Below, one piece after another: positions 17,630 to 26,370 of a stretch of 41,885 nucleotides of DNA (positions are counted from its first letter, which is position 1; each line of letters opens with the position of its first letter). The stretch lies in NCBI GenBank assembly GCA_051651645.1, contig JBOFSR010000057.1, forward strand, positions 1 to 41,885, read 5' to 3'. Source of the stretch: JBOFSR01 sp051651645 (GTDB lineage: Bacteria > Spirochaetota > Spirochaetia > Treponematales > Treponemataceae). The notes beneath the pieces are model-generated. The model did not search any database and was not told where the DNA came from. It saw only the letters and a list, made by a program, of their open reading frames with translations. A program made the translations under genes and the position numbers.

Positions 17630-18766
17630 TTAGTTGTCATTGCGATTATTTAAAAAAGTTGTAAGCTGAGTAATATCAGTTTCAATTTTTAAGCGAGCAA
17701 GTTTTTCTGTTACCTGCTCGTAATAGTTTTGGTTAGTGAAAAGCTCTTTGATTTTTCGGTAAATCGGCTTCGGTTTACGAATAAACCAGCCAACTTTATT
17801 TTTAACCGCAAAATGTACATTACCAAGCTCTTGTCCGTGAATATATTTGCAAATAATGACAGGTTTTTTACACTTTAGAACTTCAAGCAAGGTTGCAGGA
17901 CCCGCCTTTATAACAGCACAGTCACAAGCCTTTACCAGTTCATCCATAAAGTCAACAAAACCAAAAACATGTAAATCAAGCTTTTTTTTTGCCTTTGCTA
18001 AAACATCAAGAGTTGTCTTTGTAACTTTATCACGGCCACAAACGACAATCAAACCAAACTCTGTGCGATGCTTTAGGCATTCTTGCACAATGTAGAGTGC
18101 TCCAGGCAAGCCCTCGCCTCCGCCAGCAAGAAGCACCAACTTTTTATCGAGAGGTAAGTTATGCTTTGTACGAAGCTGCGTGATTGTATCTTTTTCTAGC
18201 GGTAATAAAAATTTATTATTCATCAAAAAAGGCATTACTTGGATATTTTGCTCTGGGATTTTTCGTGTTTTAACGGCAAAATCTTTTACATCTTGTGAAA
18301 AAACAATGTATTTTACGTCTTTATCATAAAACCATGCCGTATGAGCAGTAAACGGATCCGTTACAATACAAGTAATGGGAATATTTTTTTTTAGCATTTT
18401 TACAGCTTTTAAGGCACACGGCGTTAAAAGAAAATGAAAGGAGACAATATCAGTAATATCAAGTTGACGAATTTTTTTACGCAAATACCGAACGGTTTTA
18501 AGATAAATAAAATTAAAGCCGATTTGTTGCACCAAATGAAAGCGCATTGTATCATAAATGATTGAATAACTGCCTGGAATTGCATTGCAAGAAGCTCGGT
18601 AGCCTTTTTCACAAATAGCCTTTGCAATAACCTGATTTTTTGCAAAACCATTGAGCAAAACAACCTGAGAATTAGTATGATTTTCTTCAAGAGCATTCTT
18701 TACAACGCGAGCAGATGAAATATGACCTGCCCCCGTATCTAAATATAAAAAAAGATACTTTCTCAC
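17630..18766 (-). CDS. MGDG-synthase-like glycosyltransferase (GT28 type)
   Basis: The protein has 378 aa. The N-terminal glycine loop with histidine, TGAGHISSARVVKNAL (GAGH at 12-15), is the diagnostic acceptor-side motif of monogalactosyl/processive diacylglycerol glycosyltransferases. The C-terminal donor domain has LLAGGGEG and KAGPATLLEVLKCKKPVI, the UDP-sugar region of GT28 enzymes. It likely transfers a sugar to diacylglycerol at the inner face of the membrane to make glycolipid; the sugar is not predictable. Treponemes are known to contain glycosyl diglycerides. The start is GTG at 18766 with only a weak GGA upstream. The gene lies between the chemoreceptor and gltX and has no obvious operon partner. 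Confidence 0.85.
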   Translation of the reverse strand: MRKYLFLYLDTGAGHISSARVVKNALEENHTNSQVVLLNGFAKNQVIAKAICEKGYRASCNAIPGSYSIIYDTMRFHLVQQIGFNFIYLKTVRYLRKKIRQLDITDIVSFHFLLTPCALKAVKMLKKNIPITCIVTDPFTAHTAWFYDKDVKYIVFSQDVKDFAVKTRKIPEQNIQVMPFLMNNKFLLPLEKDTITQLRTKHNLPLDKKLVLLAGGGEGLPGALYIVQECLKHRTEFGLIVVCGRDKVTKTTLDVLAKAKKKLDLHVFGFVDFMDELVKACDCAVIKAGPATLLEVLKCKKPVIICKYIHGQELGNVHFAVKNKVGWFIRKPKPIYRKIKELFTNQNYYEQVTEKLARLKIETDITQLTTFLNNRNDN

Positions 18767-18888
18767 CTATAAATTCCAACCTTTAAATGACTGCATAATG
18801 AATATCACAAAATCCTATTTAAAACAAGGGGGCAAAAATCTCCAAGAAACGGAATAGCAAAATCATTTAGGCAGAGCAACAATATTCT

Positions 18889-20943
18889 TTATACCTTAAA
18901 TTTTTGCATTTCAATAGTCAGATTTTTAATACTTGTACTGTTTTGCTGCGAAATATCATTTACATTATTGATAGCATTATTGATTTCTGTAACACCGATT
19001 GACATTTCATTCATACTGCTATTAATAAAATCCGTAATTTCAGAGACTGTTTTCATTTGCTGCGAAATATCTTTACTACCAGAGAGCATTTGTGTTGATC
19101 CTTTTTTTACATTCTGCGTAATATCTTTAATACGCTGCATTGCAAATAAAACTTGCTCACTACCTGTTGTTTGTTCACGCATCGCATTTGTAATAACCAA
19201 TTCTTGCTGCTCAATTTCAGAGGCAACAACCATTATATCCGTAAATTGCTTTTGAACAGTATCCGCCGATTCTTTTAATATATGAATATCATCTTTCAGT
19301 TGCTTAAGAACAGCCGTTATTGACTTACCTTGCGTCCCCGCATTTTCAGCAAGCTTATAAATCTCATCAGCAACAACTGCAAATCCCTTGCCACTTTCCC
19401 CAGCATGAGCTGCCTCAATTGCAGCATTCATTGCAAGAAGACTTGTTTGATACGAAATATCTTCTATTATATTACTGGCCTCTAGCAATCCGTCTGACTG
19501 AGTTGCAATACTTTGAGTCATCCTATGAGACGTTTCAACCGTTTCATGACCCTCTTTTGCAACAAAGGCAAGATTACTAACATTTGCCTGATTTTTTTCA
19601 AGTATTTGACTTACCGAACGAATATTTGCAACCATTTGCTCCGTAGCGGAAGATGATGTAGATACATTATCTGACTGCCTTTCAATCTCTTCATTGAGAG
19701 TTTCAATATTCTGAGTTATTTGCTCCAAGGATTTTTTTGTCTCTTCAACGCCTTGTGATTGAGAATTAATTTGATTTTTTATTCCGCCAATATTTGCCGT
19801 TATTTGATTAACTGCCGCCGCTGTCTGTGCAGCACTCGATGAAAGATTAAAACCGACTTCTTCCATCATTTTTGACTCGGCTAAAACGCTAATAATACTT
19901 TTCCTAATTTTTCCGATCGTTTTATTAAAATATTTTGCAAGCAAGCCGTTTTCATCATTATATTTTGACTCAATTTGCACACTTAAATCACCTGTTCCCT
20001 CAGAAATATTTTTCAAAGCGGCAACTGTAACATTCAAGGGCTTTAACAAAATAAATACAAGACAGTAAATAAGAATACATATTGCAATATTTGTTATAAT
20101 TGAAATGCTTACAATTATCATTTGCATTTTTTTAAGCTTATCAACAACATACGAATCAGGAATAAAAAATGCCAGCTTCCAGTCGGTATCACCAACAAAG
20201 CTTGTTGCGTAGTACCCTTTTTTTCCACCGATGACAACATCAATAACTTTGTGATCTTTTGACATCAAATCATCTGCATATTTTACAACATCATGATCCA
20301 TTGTATAAATATTATCTGCAAGCGTAAACTGTTCGTGGGACATGACATTTCCTTTACCATCAAGCATATACGCATACGAGCCATCGCCCATTTTCATGGA
20401 GAGCACAACTTTATGAAAATAAGTCATAACAATATCAGAAGCTAAAACGCCGTATCGCGCGGGGTTTTTTACGGGAGAGGCAATAGATATAACAGATTGC
20501 TTTGTTTCTTCATCAAGATATGGTGCCGAAAGAGTAACATCCCCTGCTTTTGTTGCTCCTGTATACCAATTCCGTGAGGTAGGATCAAAGTCAGAGTCAG
20601 GAACCCACCCCGCTCCAAACATACACACCTTATCTTCAAAGCCGATATAAAAATCAAGAATATTTTCATTTGAGTCTGCAATTCCAGCTATCTGTTCTGC
20701 AATTTGACTATCTTCGGGAAGTGCTGCAGCCCAAATCTTAGACACTCCAGCAACCAGAGACTTTTCAGCAGCCAAAAGCGTGTAAATCTCTGATGCTCGC
20801 AACGATACTTCAGTTTTCACCGTTTCCAATATCGCCTCTGTAAGATTTTGCTTTGATTCCCTGACAATAATGATAGCCATAACAGTAAAAGACAAAAGCA
20901 ACGCTATAAACACGTAAATCGAAATCTTAGCTCTAATTTTCAT
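18889..20943 (-). CDS. Methyl-accepting chemotaxis protein with dCache sensor
   Basis: The protein has 684 aa. TM1 lies at 9-27, a periplasmic double-Cache domain at about 30-270, TM2 at 274-300, HAMP at about 300-355, and the signalling coiled coil from 360 to the end. The tip (501-528: SLLAMNAAIEAAHAGESGKG, then FAVVADEI) is the CheA/CheW-contact hairpin. In the sensor, R124-x-W126-Y127, Y142-x-D144 and D170 resemble the ligand motif of amino-acid-binding dCache receptors such as PctA. No C-terminal pentapeptide tether for CheR/CheB is present. GGGAG precedes the ATG. It should report periplasmic ligands to the flagellar motors. It is transcribed divergently from abgT. Confidence 0.95.
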   Translation of the reverse strand: MKIRAKISIYVFIALLLSFTVMAIIIVRESKQNLTEAILETVKTEVSLRASEIYTLLAAEKSLVAGVSKIWAAALPEDSQIAEQIAGIADSNENILDFYIGFEDKVCMFGAGWVPDSDFDPTSRNWYTGATKAGDVTLSAPYLDEETKQSVISIASPVKNPARYGVLASDIVMTYFHKVVLSMKMGDGSYAYMLDGKGNVMSHEQFTLADNIYTMDHDVVKYADDLMSKDHKVIDVVIGGKKGYYATSFVGDTDWKLAFFIPDSYVVDKLKKMQMIIVSISIITNIAICILIYCLVFILLKPLNVTVAALKNISEGTGDLSVQIESKYNDENGLLAKYFNKTIGKIRKSIISVLAESKMMEEVGFNLSSSAAQTAAAVNQITANIGGIKNQINSQSQGVEETKKSLEQITQNIETLNEEIERQSDNVSTSSSATEQMVANIRSVSQILEKNQANVSNLAFVAKEGHETVETSHRMTQSIATQSDGLLEASNIIEDISYQTSLLAMNAAIEAAHAGESGKGFAVVADEIYKLAENAGTQGKSITAVLKQLKDDIHILKESADTVQKQFTDIMVVASEIEQQELVITNAMREQTTGSEQVLFAMQRIKDITQNVKKGSTQMLSGSKDISQQMKTVSEITDFINSSMNEMSIGVTEINNAINNVNDISQQNSTSIKNLTIEMQKFKV

Positions 20944-20963
20944 AAATAAAAAACTCCCACCTG

Positions 20964-20992
20964 AGTATAATGAAAATATTAATTTACTGCAA
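20964..20992 (-). promoter_or_regulatory. Sigma-70-type promoter of the chemoreceptor gene
   Basis: On the minus strand, TTGCAG (20992-20987), 17 nt and TATACT (20969-20964) form a good match. The predicted start near 20957 falls at or inside the GGGAG ribosome site (20958-20954), so the leader would be very short. No sigma-28 motif is seen, unlike for flaB. Confidence 0.6.
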
Positions 20993-21028
20993 GGTTATTT
21001 CACGATTAATAAATTTTACCAAGCATCC

Positions 21029-21056
21029 TTGATTAAAAGCATGATTATGATATAAT
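21029..21056 (+). promoter_or_regulatory. Promoter of abgT
   Basis: TTGATT (21029-21034), a 16-nt spacer and a perfect TATAAT (21051-21056) precede the gene, with a leader of about 47 nt. The -10 box is overlapped by an 8-bp inverted repeat. Confidence 0.75.
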
Positions 21057-21075
21057 CTAGTGTCAAATAGATTAT
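21052..21075. promoter_or_regulatory. Palindromic candidate operator over the abgT -10 box
   Basis: ATAATCTA (21052-21059) and TAGATTAT (21068-21075) are perfect inverted repeats separated by 8 nt. The left arm shares five bases with the -10 box and the right arm lies at about +5 to +12. This position suits a dimeric repressor. No regulator gene is adjacent. Confidence 0.5.
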
Positions 21076-21109
21076 CAAATAAAATACCGTTATTTAAAAA
21101 GGAAGAAGT

Positions 21110-22645
21110 ATGGAAAAGAAAAGTATTTTTACAAAATTTTTGCGTGGCGTAGAGGTCGTAGGGAATAAGTTACCTCATCCTGTGTCGATTTTTGTCGTTT
21201 TTTCAATCGTGATCATCATTATATCAGATATTGCTACACGACTTGGTATTTCTGTTGAGTATTTGGGCTTCAAAAACGGAGTGCAACAAATGGTCAATGT
21301 TCAAGCTATATCATTACTTAGCATAGAAGGCATTCAAACCCTTTTTACAAAAGCACTTGTAAATTTTACAAGCTTTGCTCCACTGGGAACAGTTTTAGTT
21401 GCAATGCTTGGAATTGGCATCGCTGATTCTACAGGATTAATTGGAACGGCACTCAAGGCATTAGTACTACGAACGCCAAAGAAATTTATCACACCCATTG
21501 TTGTTTTTGCAGGAATTCTTTCAAATGTTGCCTCTGATGCAGGCTATGTTATTTTAATTCCCCTTGGAGCAATTATATTTTTAAGCGTAGGTCGTCATCC
21601 ATTAGCAGGACTTGCCGCAGCTTTTGCGGGAGTTTCGGGCGGATTTTCAGCAAATCTTCTTATTAATACGCTTGATGCGTTGCTATCAGGGATTTCAACA
21701 ACAGCTGCTCACATGATTGATCCAAATTACACAGTCATGATTTCTTCAAATTTTTATTTCATGGCTGTAAGTACGTTTTTTATCACGACAATAGGCACAT
21801 TGGTAACAGACAAAATTGTTGAGCCATCTCTTGGAAAATACGGCAACACAATGCAAGATAAACTTGAAGAGATTACGCCAGCAGAAAAAAAGGCTCTCAA
21901 CTGGGCATTGCTTAGTGCAATCATCTACAGTGCAGTAATGCTTGCCCTTGTATTGCCAACAAATGGAGTTTTACGAGGAAAAGATGGAGCTTTTTTAACA
22001 TCGCCATTTATTTCCTCAATAGTTATTATCATGGCATTATTCTTTTTTATCCCAGGCGTTGCGTACGGAATTGCACTGGGAAAAATCAAGAGCGACAAGG
22101 ATATCGTCACGGCACTTAACGGAGCAATGTCATCAATGGGCTCGTATATGGTTTTAACATTTTTTGCAGCTCAGTTTATCTTTGCTTTCTCCTATTCAAA
22201 CCTTGGAACAATTCTATCGGTAACGGGAGCAAATTTCCTTAAAGCAACAGGATTTACTGGAATGCCATTGATAATCGCCTTTGTTTTGCTAGCAGCCTTC
22301 ATCAATTTATTTATGGGATCAGCTTCCGCAAAGTGGGCAATTATGGCACCAATTTTTATTCCAATGTTGATGCAAGTTGGCTATGCTCCAGAGTTTGTAC
22401 AGCTTGCGTATAGAATTGGTGACTCTGCAACAAATATTATTACACCCCTGATGAGTTACTTTGCTATGATTGTTGCCTTTGCGGCAAAGTATGACATTAA
22501 AGGAAAAAAAGAAGCGGGGCTTGGTACAATCACTTCAATGATGCTTCCATATTCAATGTTTTTTTTAATCGCATGGATAATTCTTTTAATTATATGGTCT
22601 TTAACAGGTCTTCCAATTGGAATTGGTGGAAATATTCACTTATAA
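21110..22645 (+). CDS. abgT: AbgT-family transporter
   Basis: The protein has 511 aa and is a very hydrophobic inner-membrane protein with many predicted helices. The start EKKSIFTKFLRGVEVVGNKL followed by PHPVSIF is the AbgT-family N-terminus. Conserved family regions include ILSNVASDAGYVILIPLGA, GVSGGFSANLLI, MGSASAKWAIMAPIFIPML and RIGDSATNIITPLMSYFAMI. Characterised members import p-aminobenzoyl-glutamate or export sulfonamide-like antimetabolites using the proton gradient; which applies here is unknown. No abgA/abgB peptidase genes are nearby. AAGGAAG precedes the ATG. A terminator follows at 22651, so the gene is monocistronic. Confidence 0.92.
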   Translation: MEKKSIFTKFLRGVEVVGNKLPHPVSIFVVFSIVIIIISDIATRLGISVEYLGFKNGVQQMVNVQAISLLSIEGIQTLFTKALVNFTSFAPLGTVLVAMLGIGIADSTGLIGTALKALVLRTPKKFITPIVVFAGILSNVASDAGYVILIPLGAIIFLSVGRHPLAGLAAAFAGVSGGFSANLLINTLDALLSGISTTAAHMIDPNYTVMISSNFYFMAVSTFFITTIGTLVTDKIVEPSLGKYGNTMQDKLEEITPAEKKALNWALLSAIIYSAVMLALVLPTNGVLRGKDGAFLTSPFISSIVIIMALFFFIPGVAYGIALGKIKSDKDIVTALNGAMSSMGSYMVLTFFAAQFIFAFSYSNLGTILSVTGANFLKATGFTGMPLIIAFVLLAAFINLFMGSASAKWAIMAPIFIPMLMQVGYAPEFVQLAYRIGDSATNIITPLMSYFAMIVAFAAKYDIKGKKEAGLGTITSMMLPYSMFFLIAWIILLIIWSLTGLPIGIGGNIHL

Positions 22646-22650
22646 TAAAC

Positions 22651-22694
22651 ATAGAGCCTAATTCATTTCAAAAAAATTAGGTTCTATATTTGTT
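22651..22694 (+). terminator. Terminator-like hairpin after abgT
   Basis: ATAGAGCCTAATT (22651-22663) pairs with AATTAGGTTCTAT (22675-22687), with one G-U pair and an 11-nt loop. The following tract (ATTTGTT) is T-rich but interrupted, so termination may be only partly efficient. Confidence 0.7.
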
Positions 22695-22814
22695 CTTCTT
22701 TACAGAAAATACATTAGCGAGTGTTGCTGTACTAGTAATAAAATATAGTGTGAGAAAGAGTTAAATCGTCAAAGAAAGGTAAAAAAAACTGATTGAATTT
22801 CGATATTGGTAAAA

Positions 22815-22889
22815 ATGACCAAATTTTTAGGTGAAATAGAAGTTGATGAGAGTTGTAAACTAAATGTTGGTACGCTATATTTTAGCTAA
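22815..22889 (+). pseudogene. Possible relic of an IS1595-family transposase
   Basis: A 24-residue frame reads MTKFLGEIEVDESCKLNVG and a few more residues before TAA. The block FLGEIEVDES resembles the segment holding the first catalytic Asp of IS1016/IS1595 DDE transposases (typically SGEIEVDESYFG). The match breaks immediately afterwards, and the neighbouring frames are full of stops. If real, it is a small, long-dead fragment; chance resemblance is possible. Confidence 0.25.
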
Positions 22890-23060
22890 AAGCCTGTTGG
22901 TGTAGTTTAATTAGGATAGCAGCTAAACAATGGAGCAACCCCCAATCATTTCTCAATAGGTAAAAAGACTTTTCTTTGTATTTTTTGCTGTGTTTTTATT
23001 TTTCGATTTTTTTATGAAATCATATCTTGTTATTTACATCGATAAATTTTATTAAATTAC

Positions 23061-23089
23061 TTGTATTAAGAAAGGTAAAATGCTATACT
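23061..23089 (+). promoter_or_regulatory. Promoter of the FadL-like gene (extended -10)
   Basis: TTGTAT (23061-23066), a 17-nt spacer and TATACT (23084-23089) fit sigma-70. TG one base before the -10 box (TGCTATACT) makes it an extended -10. The leader would be about 34 nt. Confidence 0.7.
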
Positions 23090-23129
23090 TAATAAAAAGT
23101 CGTCTATTTTATTTTTTAAGGAGATAATC

Positions 23130-24242
23130 GTGAAAGGGAAAGTGGCTTTTTGTATTACGGTACTTTTTTTTCTTACTACAGCTATCTTTGCAACAGATTA
23201 TTCTTTTAGAAGCCATCCTGCCATAAATGTTAGGAATAGTGGTTTTGGTGGTGCTTTTTCAACAGACACATCGACAATTTCTACTTTATTTTCAAACCCA
23301 GCCGCTCTTGCTTTATCAAAAAATCAAACACATTATTCAACCTTGGCTCTGAATCTTGCAGGCCCAGAATTTGATTTGTATACTTTGCTACAAATGAATC
23401 TAAACAAAAAAAATTTATCTGAGGATGGATTAAAAAAATTATTAGAAAAACATGGGGCTCTAAATTTTGATAGCAGTTTAGCAGGGCCTTTGTTTTATGG
23501 AAATATAACAAATGGATTTGGTTGGAGTATTTCAAATAATTCGTATATGTCAGTATCTATTCCCTCCGCCAATGTTTCTGACGTTAGAGTAGGAGAGGAG
23601 TTTCTTTTACAATTTGGCTACGGAATTCCTCTGGTAAAAACTAAGAATCACTTTTTATCTGTCGGTATTTCTGCAAAAGCTTTGGTGCAAGCTGAATTCT
23701 TTTCTAATGTAGGAATAGATAAATTAAATCGTCCTTTTCAAGAATTTCCTTTTTATGTGAACGCTGGTTTTGGTTTTAATATTGGTACTTTTTATCAGTT
23801 TGGAAATGTTCTTGGGCTGAGTATGGTTTTTCACGATGTATATTCACCGATGTTCATAAATGCACTAACGGATAATAATACTTCGTCAACACACGTTATT
23901 CCAACTGATTTAACGATTGGCGTCAGCCTTAAAATCCCACCAAGCTTGATTGGAAAAGTTGTAACATCTTGGCTTGTAATGGCAGATTACAAAAATATTA
24001 TTCACGGATTTGCTCCGTCTGCACGCAATCCTTTACTTAACTTATCTGTGGGGACGGAGTTACAATTGATTAACATGTTTGCTTTTAGAATTGGTATGAG
24101 TGATTTACACATACATGCAGGATTTGGTTTTAAAATTTCTACGTTTAATATGGATATTGCTATTTATAAAAAAGAATTCGGCTTAGAGCCAGGAACAAAT
24201 AGTCAATTCAACATGGATCTTTCTTTTTCTTTTGTCTATTAA
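23130..24242 (+). CDS. Putative FadL-like outer-membrane beta-barrel protein
   Basis: The protein has 370 aa. MKGKVAFCITVLFFLTTAIF forms a signal peptide cut near ATDYS. The early motif RNSGFGGAFS, followed by STLFSNPAALA, resembles the N-terminal region of FadL/OmpP1-type barrels (GxAGA...D.STxxxNPAGL). The rest has alternating strand-like segments and ends in LSFSFVY with a terminal aromatic residue. Treponemes have FadL-like families, including UPF0164; membership is likely but cannot be shown without a profile search. The start is GTG with AAGGAG (23118-23123) 6 nt upstream. The last 11 nt overlap the NeuB-family gene. It may import hydrophobic molecules such as long-chain fatty acids. 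Confidence 0.65.
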   Translation: MKGKVAFCITVLFFLTTAIFATDYSFRSHPAINVRNSGFGGAFSTDTSTISTLFSNPAALALSKNQTHYSTLALNLAGPEFDLYTLLQMNLNKKNLSEDGLKKLLEKHGALNFDSSLAGPLFYGNITNGFGWSISNNSYMSVSIPSANVSDVRVGEEFLLQFGYGIPLVKTKNHFLSVGISAKALVQAEFFSNVGIDKLNRPFQEFPFYVNAGFGFNIGTFYQFGNVLGLSMVFHDVYSPMFINALTDNNTSSTHVIPTDLTIGVSLKIPPSLIGKVVTSWLVMADYKNIIHGFAPSARNPLLNLSVGTELQLINMFAFRIGMSDLHIHAGFGFKISTFNMDIAIYKKEFGLEPGTNSQFNMDLSFSFVY

Positions 24243-25341
24243 AAAAATATCATCACAGAACCCTTACATTATTGCAGAAATAGGAACGGCTCATTTAGGT
24301 TCCCTTGAAAAAGCTAAAAAACTTATTGCCGCAGCAGCTGAGAGTGGAGCCGATTGTGTAAAGTTTCAAATCGTTTATGCCGATGAAATTTTGCATCCTC
24401 AAACAGGCTTTGTTGCCTTGCCAACAGGCAATATTCGATTATATGATCGCTTCAAAGAGCTGGAAGTTGACTTTTCGTTTTATGAAGAATGTAAACGGCT
24501 TTGTGATGAGCACTCCATTGATTTTGCCGCATCTCCTTTTGGAATTAGAAGTTACACCCAGCTAGTATCCTTACAGCCTGCCTTAGTAAAAATTGCAAGC
24601 CCTGAGTTGAATCACATTCCGCTGCTTGAATATATTGCTCAAACTGAGCAGCAAAAAACGCTACCACTTTTTTTATCTAGCGGTGTTTCAAAGTTAAAAG
24701 ACATAGAAGCGGCTCTGGATATTCTGTCCCCTGTGGAAAACCTTGCACTGCTGCACTGTGTTACCAGCTACCCTGCACCAGAAACAGATTATAATTTGAA
24801 AATCCTGCCTAATCTTTCTCGTATTTTTGGCATTTCTGTTGGTGTAAGCGATCATTCTTTGCATCCGTACTTAATTCCCGTTCTTTCTGTGATGCAAGGC
24901 GGGACTATTATTGAAAAGCACATTTGTCTTTCTAAAATGGATGATGGACTTGATGATCCTGTTGCGATTACGCCTAAAGATTTTTCTCTTATGGTAAAAA
25001 TTATTCGAAGTACCACAGCAATGACAACTGCTGATATTCTCAATATGTTGAAAACTGAATTTACGGAACGCTATATTGATCAGATTTTGGGTAGTGGCAG
25101 AAAAATTCTTGCCCCTTCTGAGCGTGAAAACTATGAGAGAACGAATAGATCTATTCATTTTTTACGTGATATGACCGTGGGTGAAACTATTACAGAAAAA
25201 GATATTAGCGTTTTACGCACGGAAAAACTTTTGACCGTTGGGCTTCATCCTAAATACTATTCAAAAATAATGGGGAAAACAATTGTTCGTGATGCAAAAG
25301 ATGGCGAGGGCGTTCAGTGGGAGCATTTGATTTCGAGATAA
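24232..25341 (+). CDS. NeuB/SpsE-family nonulosonate (sialic-acid-type) synthase
   Basis: The protein has 369 aa. Known enzymes of this family condense PEP with an N-acetylated six-carbon sugar to give a nine-carbon sialic, pseudaminic or legionaminic acid. A TIM barrel fills 10-290, with IIAEIGTAHLGSLEKAKKLI (E16 and H21 in the active site), ADCVKFQ, LLHCVTSYPAP, GVSDHS and IIEKHICL. A SAF/antifreeze domain follows (about 305-369, from RSIHFLRDMTVGETI). In EIGTAHLG an Ala replaces the usual Asn of EIGxNHxG. No ATG lies near the N-terminus; the best start is TTG at 24232, inside the previous gene (11-nt overlap), suggesting coupling. No other sugar-pathway genes are adjacent, so the product cannot be chosen between Neu, Pse and Leg. 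Confidence 0.87.
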   Translation: MSIKKISSQNPYIIAEIGTAHLGSLEKAKKLIAAAAESGADCVKFQIVYADEILHPQTGFVALPTGNIRLYDRFKELEVDFSFYEECKRLCDEHSIDFAASPFGIRSYTQLVSLQPALVKIASPELNHIPLLEYIAQTEQQKTLPLFLSSGVSKLKDIEAALDILSPVENLALLHCVTSYPAPETDYNLKILPNLSRIFGISVGVSDHSLHPYLIPVLSVMQGGTIIEKHICLSKMDDGLDDPVAITPKDFSLMVKIIRSTTAMTTADILNMLKTEFTERYIDQILGSGRKILAPSERENYERTNRSIHFLRDMTVGETITEKDISVLRTEKLLTVGLHPKYYSKIMGKTIVRDAKDGEGVQWEHLISR

Positions 25342-25380
25342 TCTTTGCCTTGATGTTGTATTGCAGTAAAGTTTTAAAGC

Positions 25381-26361
25381 TTAGATAAAGTCGTTAATTA
25401 GTACGGACTCAATGGATTTTTTATTACACAAAACCATTAAAAGGCGATCAAAACCGAGTGCAACACCAGAGCACGTTGGAAAGTCCGTAAAAATCTTCCA
25501 GTAGTCGGCTTCAACATCATGCGGGATTCTCGCACTTTGATTTTTCAGCAAGCTTTCTTTTTCAAAATATGATTGCACCTCTTGTGGGTTTGTCTCTTCT
25601 GAATAACAGTTTGCAAGCTCAATTCCGTTTATGTATAGTTCCCAGCGTTCTTTATAGGCTGAGGATTTGTTTTTGGCAAGGCAGGCAACTTGCGATGGGT
25701 AATCAATTAGAAAAATAGGCTTGCCGTTTGTTAGTCTTGATAGATTTGGCTCAACGCTGTGGACGAAAATTAATTCATATAAATCATCCCATTCCCAAGA
25801 GGGATCAATGCTTAAATCCATTGTTTTTGCAAGCAAGATTAAGTCCTTTTTATCTTGTAAATCGTCTAGGGATTTTCCCGTAATTTGCTTAAATGCTTCA
25901 TTCATGGTAATTTGCACAAATGGGGGACGAAGGTTTTGTATAAAATCAGCCTCTCCATTTTTTTGAGGCGGCAAAAGGCTTTCAATCATGTTCTCGGTGA
26001 GTAGCAGTGAATCCTTGTAATGCGCATTAAGTGTGTAGTATTCAAGCATGGTAAACTCAGGATTATGGAGGTTTCCAATGGATTCACAATTTCTAAAGCA
26101 TTTGCCTAGCTGAAAAACTGAAACCTTGTGCTGTGCGATTATTTTTTTTATATAAAACTCAGGGGAAGGCAGTAAATACAATTCCTGTTTTTCATTTTTC
26201 CAAGGAAAAATATACTCAGTTTTGAAAACCTCAATGCATGTTTCTGGAATAGCCGTTTTACTTAAAATGGGCGTGTCCAGCTCTAAATAACTCTTTTGTA
26301 AAAAAAAGGAGCGAATATTTTGCATTACGGCAGATCTAAATTGTAAAAGCTCTAAGTCCAT
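25381..26361 (-). CDS. epmA: EF-P lysyl ligase (EpmA/PoxA/GenX)
   Basis: The protein has 326 aa and resembles the catalytic core of class II LysRS without the anticodon-binding domain, the hallmark of EpmA. Motif 2 is LGKCFRNCESIGNLHNPEFT with R90. Motif 3 is SGVALGFDRLLMVL near 300. Known EpmA attaches beta-lysine to elongation factor P, easing ribosome stalling at polyproline. It starts 9 nt after the stop of the upstream CNNM-like gene and is probably co-transcribed with it. Neither efp nor epmB (the lysine 2,3-aminomutase) is in the window. Confidence 0.92.
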   Translation of the reverse strand: MDLELLQFRSAVMQNIRSFFLQKSYLELDTPILSKTAIPETCIEVFKTEYIFPWKNEKQELYLLPSPEFYIKKIIAQHKVSVFQLGKCFRNCESIGNLHNPEFTMLEYYTLNAHYKDSLLLTENMIESLLPPQKNGEADFIQNLRPPFVQITMNEAFKQITGKSLDDLQDKKDLILLAKTMDLSIDPSWEWDDLYELIFVHSVEPNLSRLTNGKPIFLIDYPSQVACLAKNKSSAYKERWELYINGIELANCYSEETNPQEVQSYFEKESLLKNQSARIPHDVEADYWKIFTDFPTCSGVALGFDRLLMVLCNKKSIESVLINDFI

Positions 26362-26370
26362 ATTTTATAA

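Larger units (their letters stand above)
22646..23129. other. 484-bp gap with terminator, possible transposase relic and promoter
   Basis: After the abgT terminator, this stretch has stops in all frames. It holds a short piece resembling an IS1595-type transposase (22815-22889), a tRNA-like fold that fails on inspection (22893-22960) and, at its right end, the promoter and AAGGAG ribosome site of the FadL-like gene. It looks like decayed DNA. Confidence 0.55.

Noticed and set aside
22893..22960. tRNA-like element: CCTGTTG can pair with CAATAGG, and the sequence between contains a D-arm-like GTAGTTTAATTAGG.
   Set aside because: Total length is only 68 nt, the D stem has two mismatches, and no anticodon or T stem can be drawn. 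No TTCGA loop is present.
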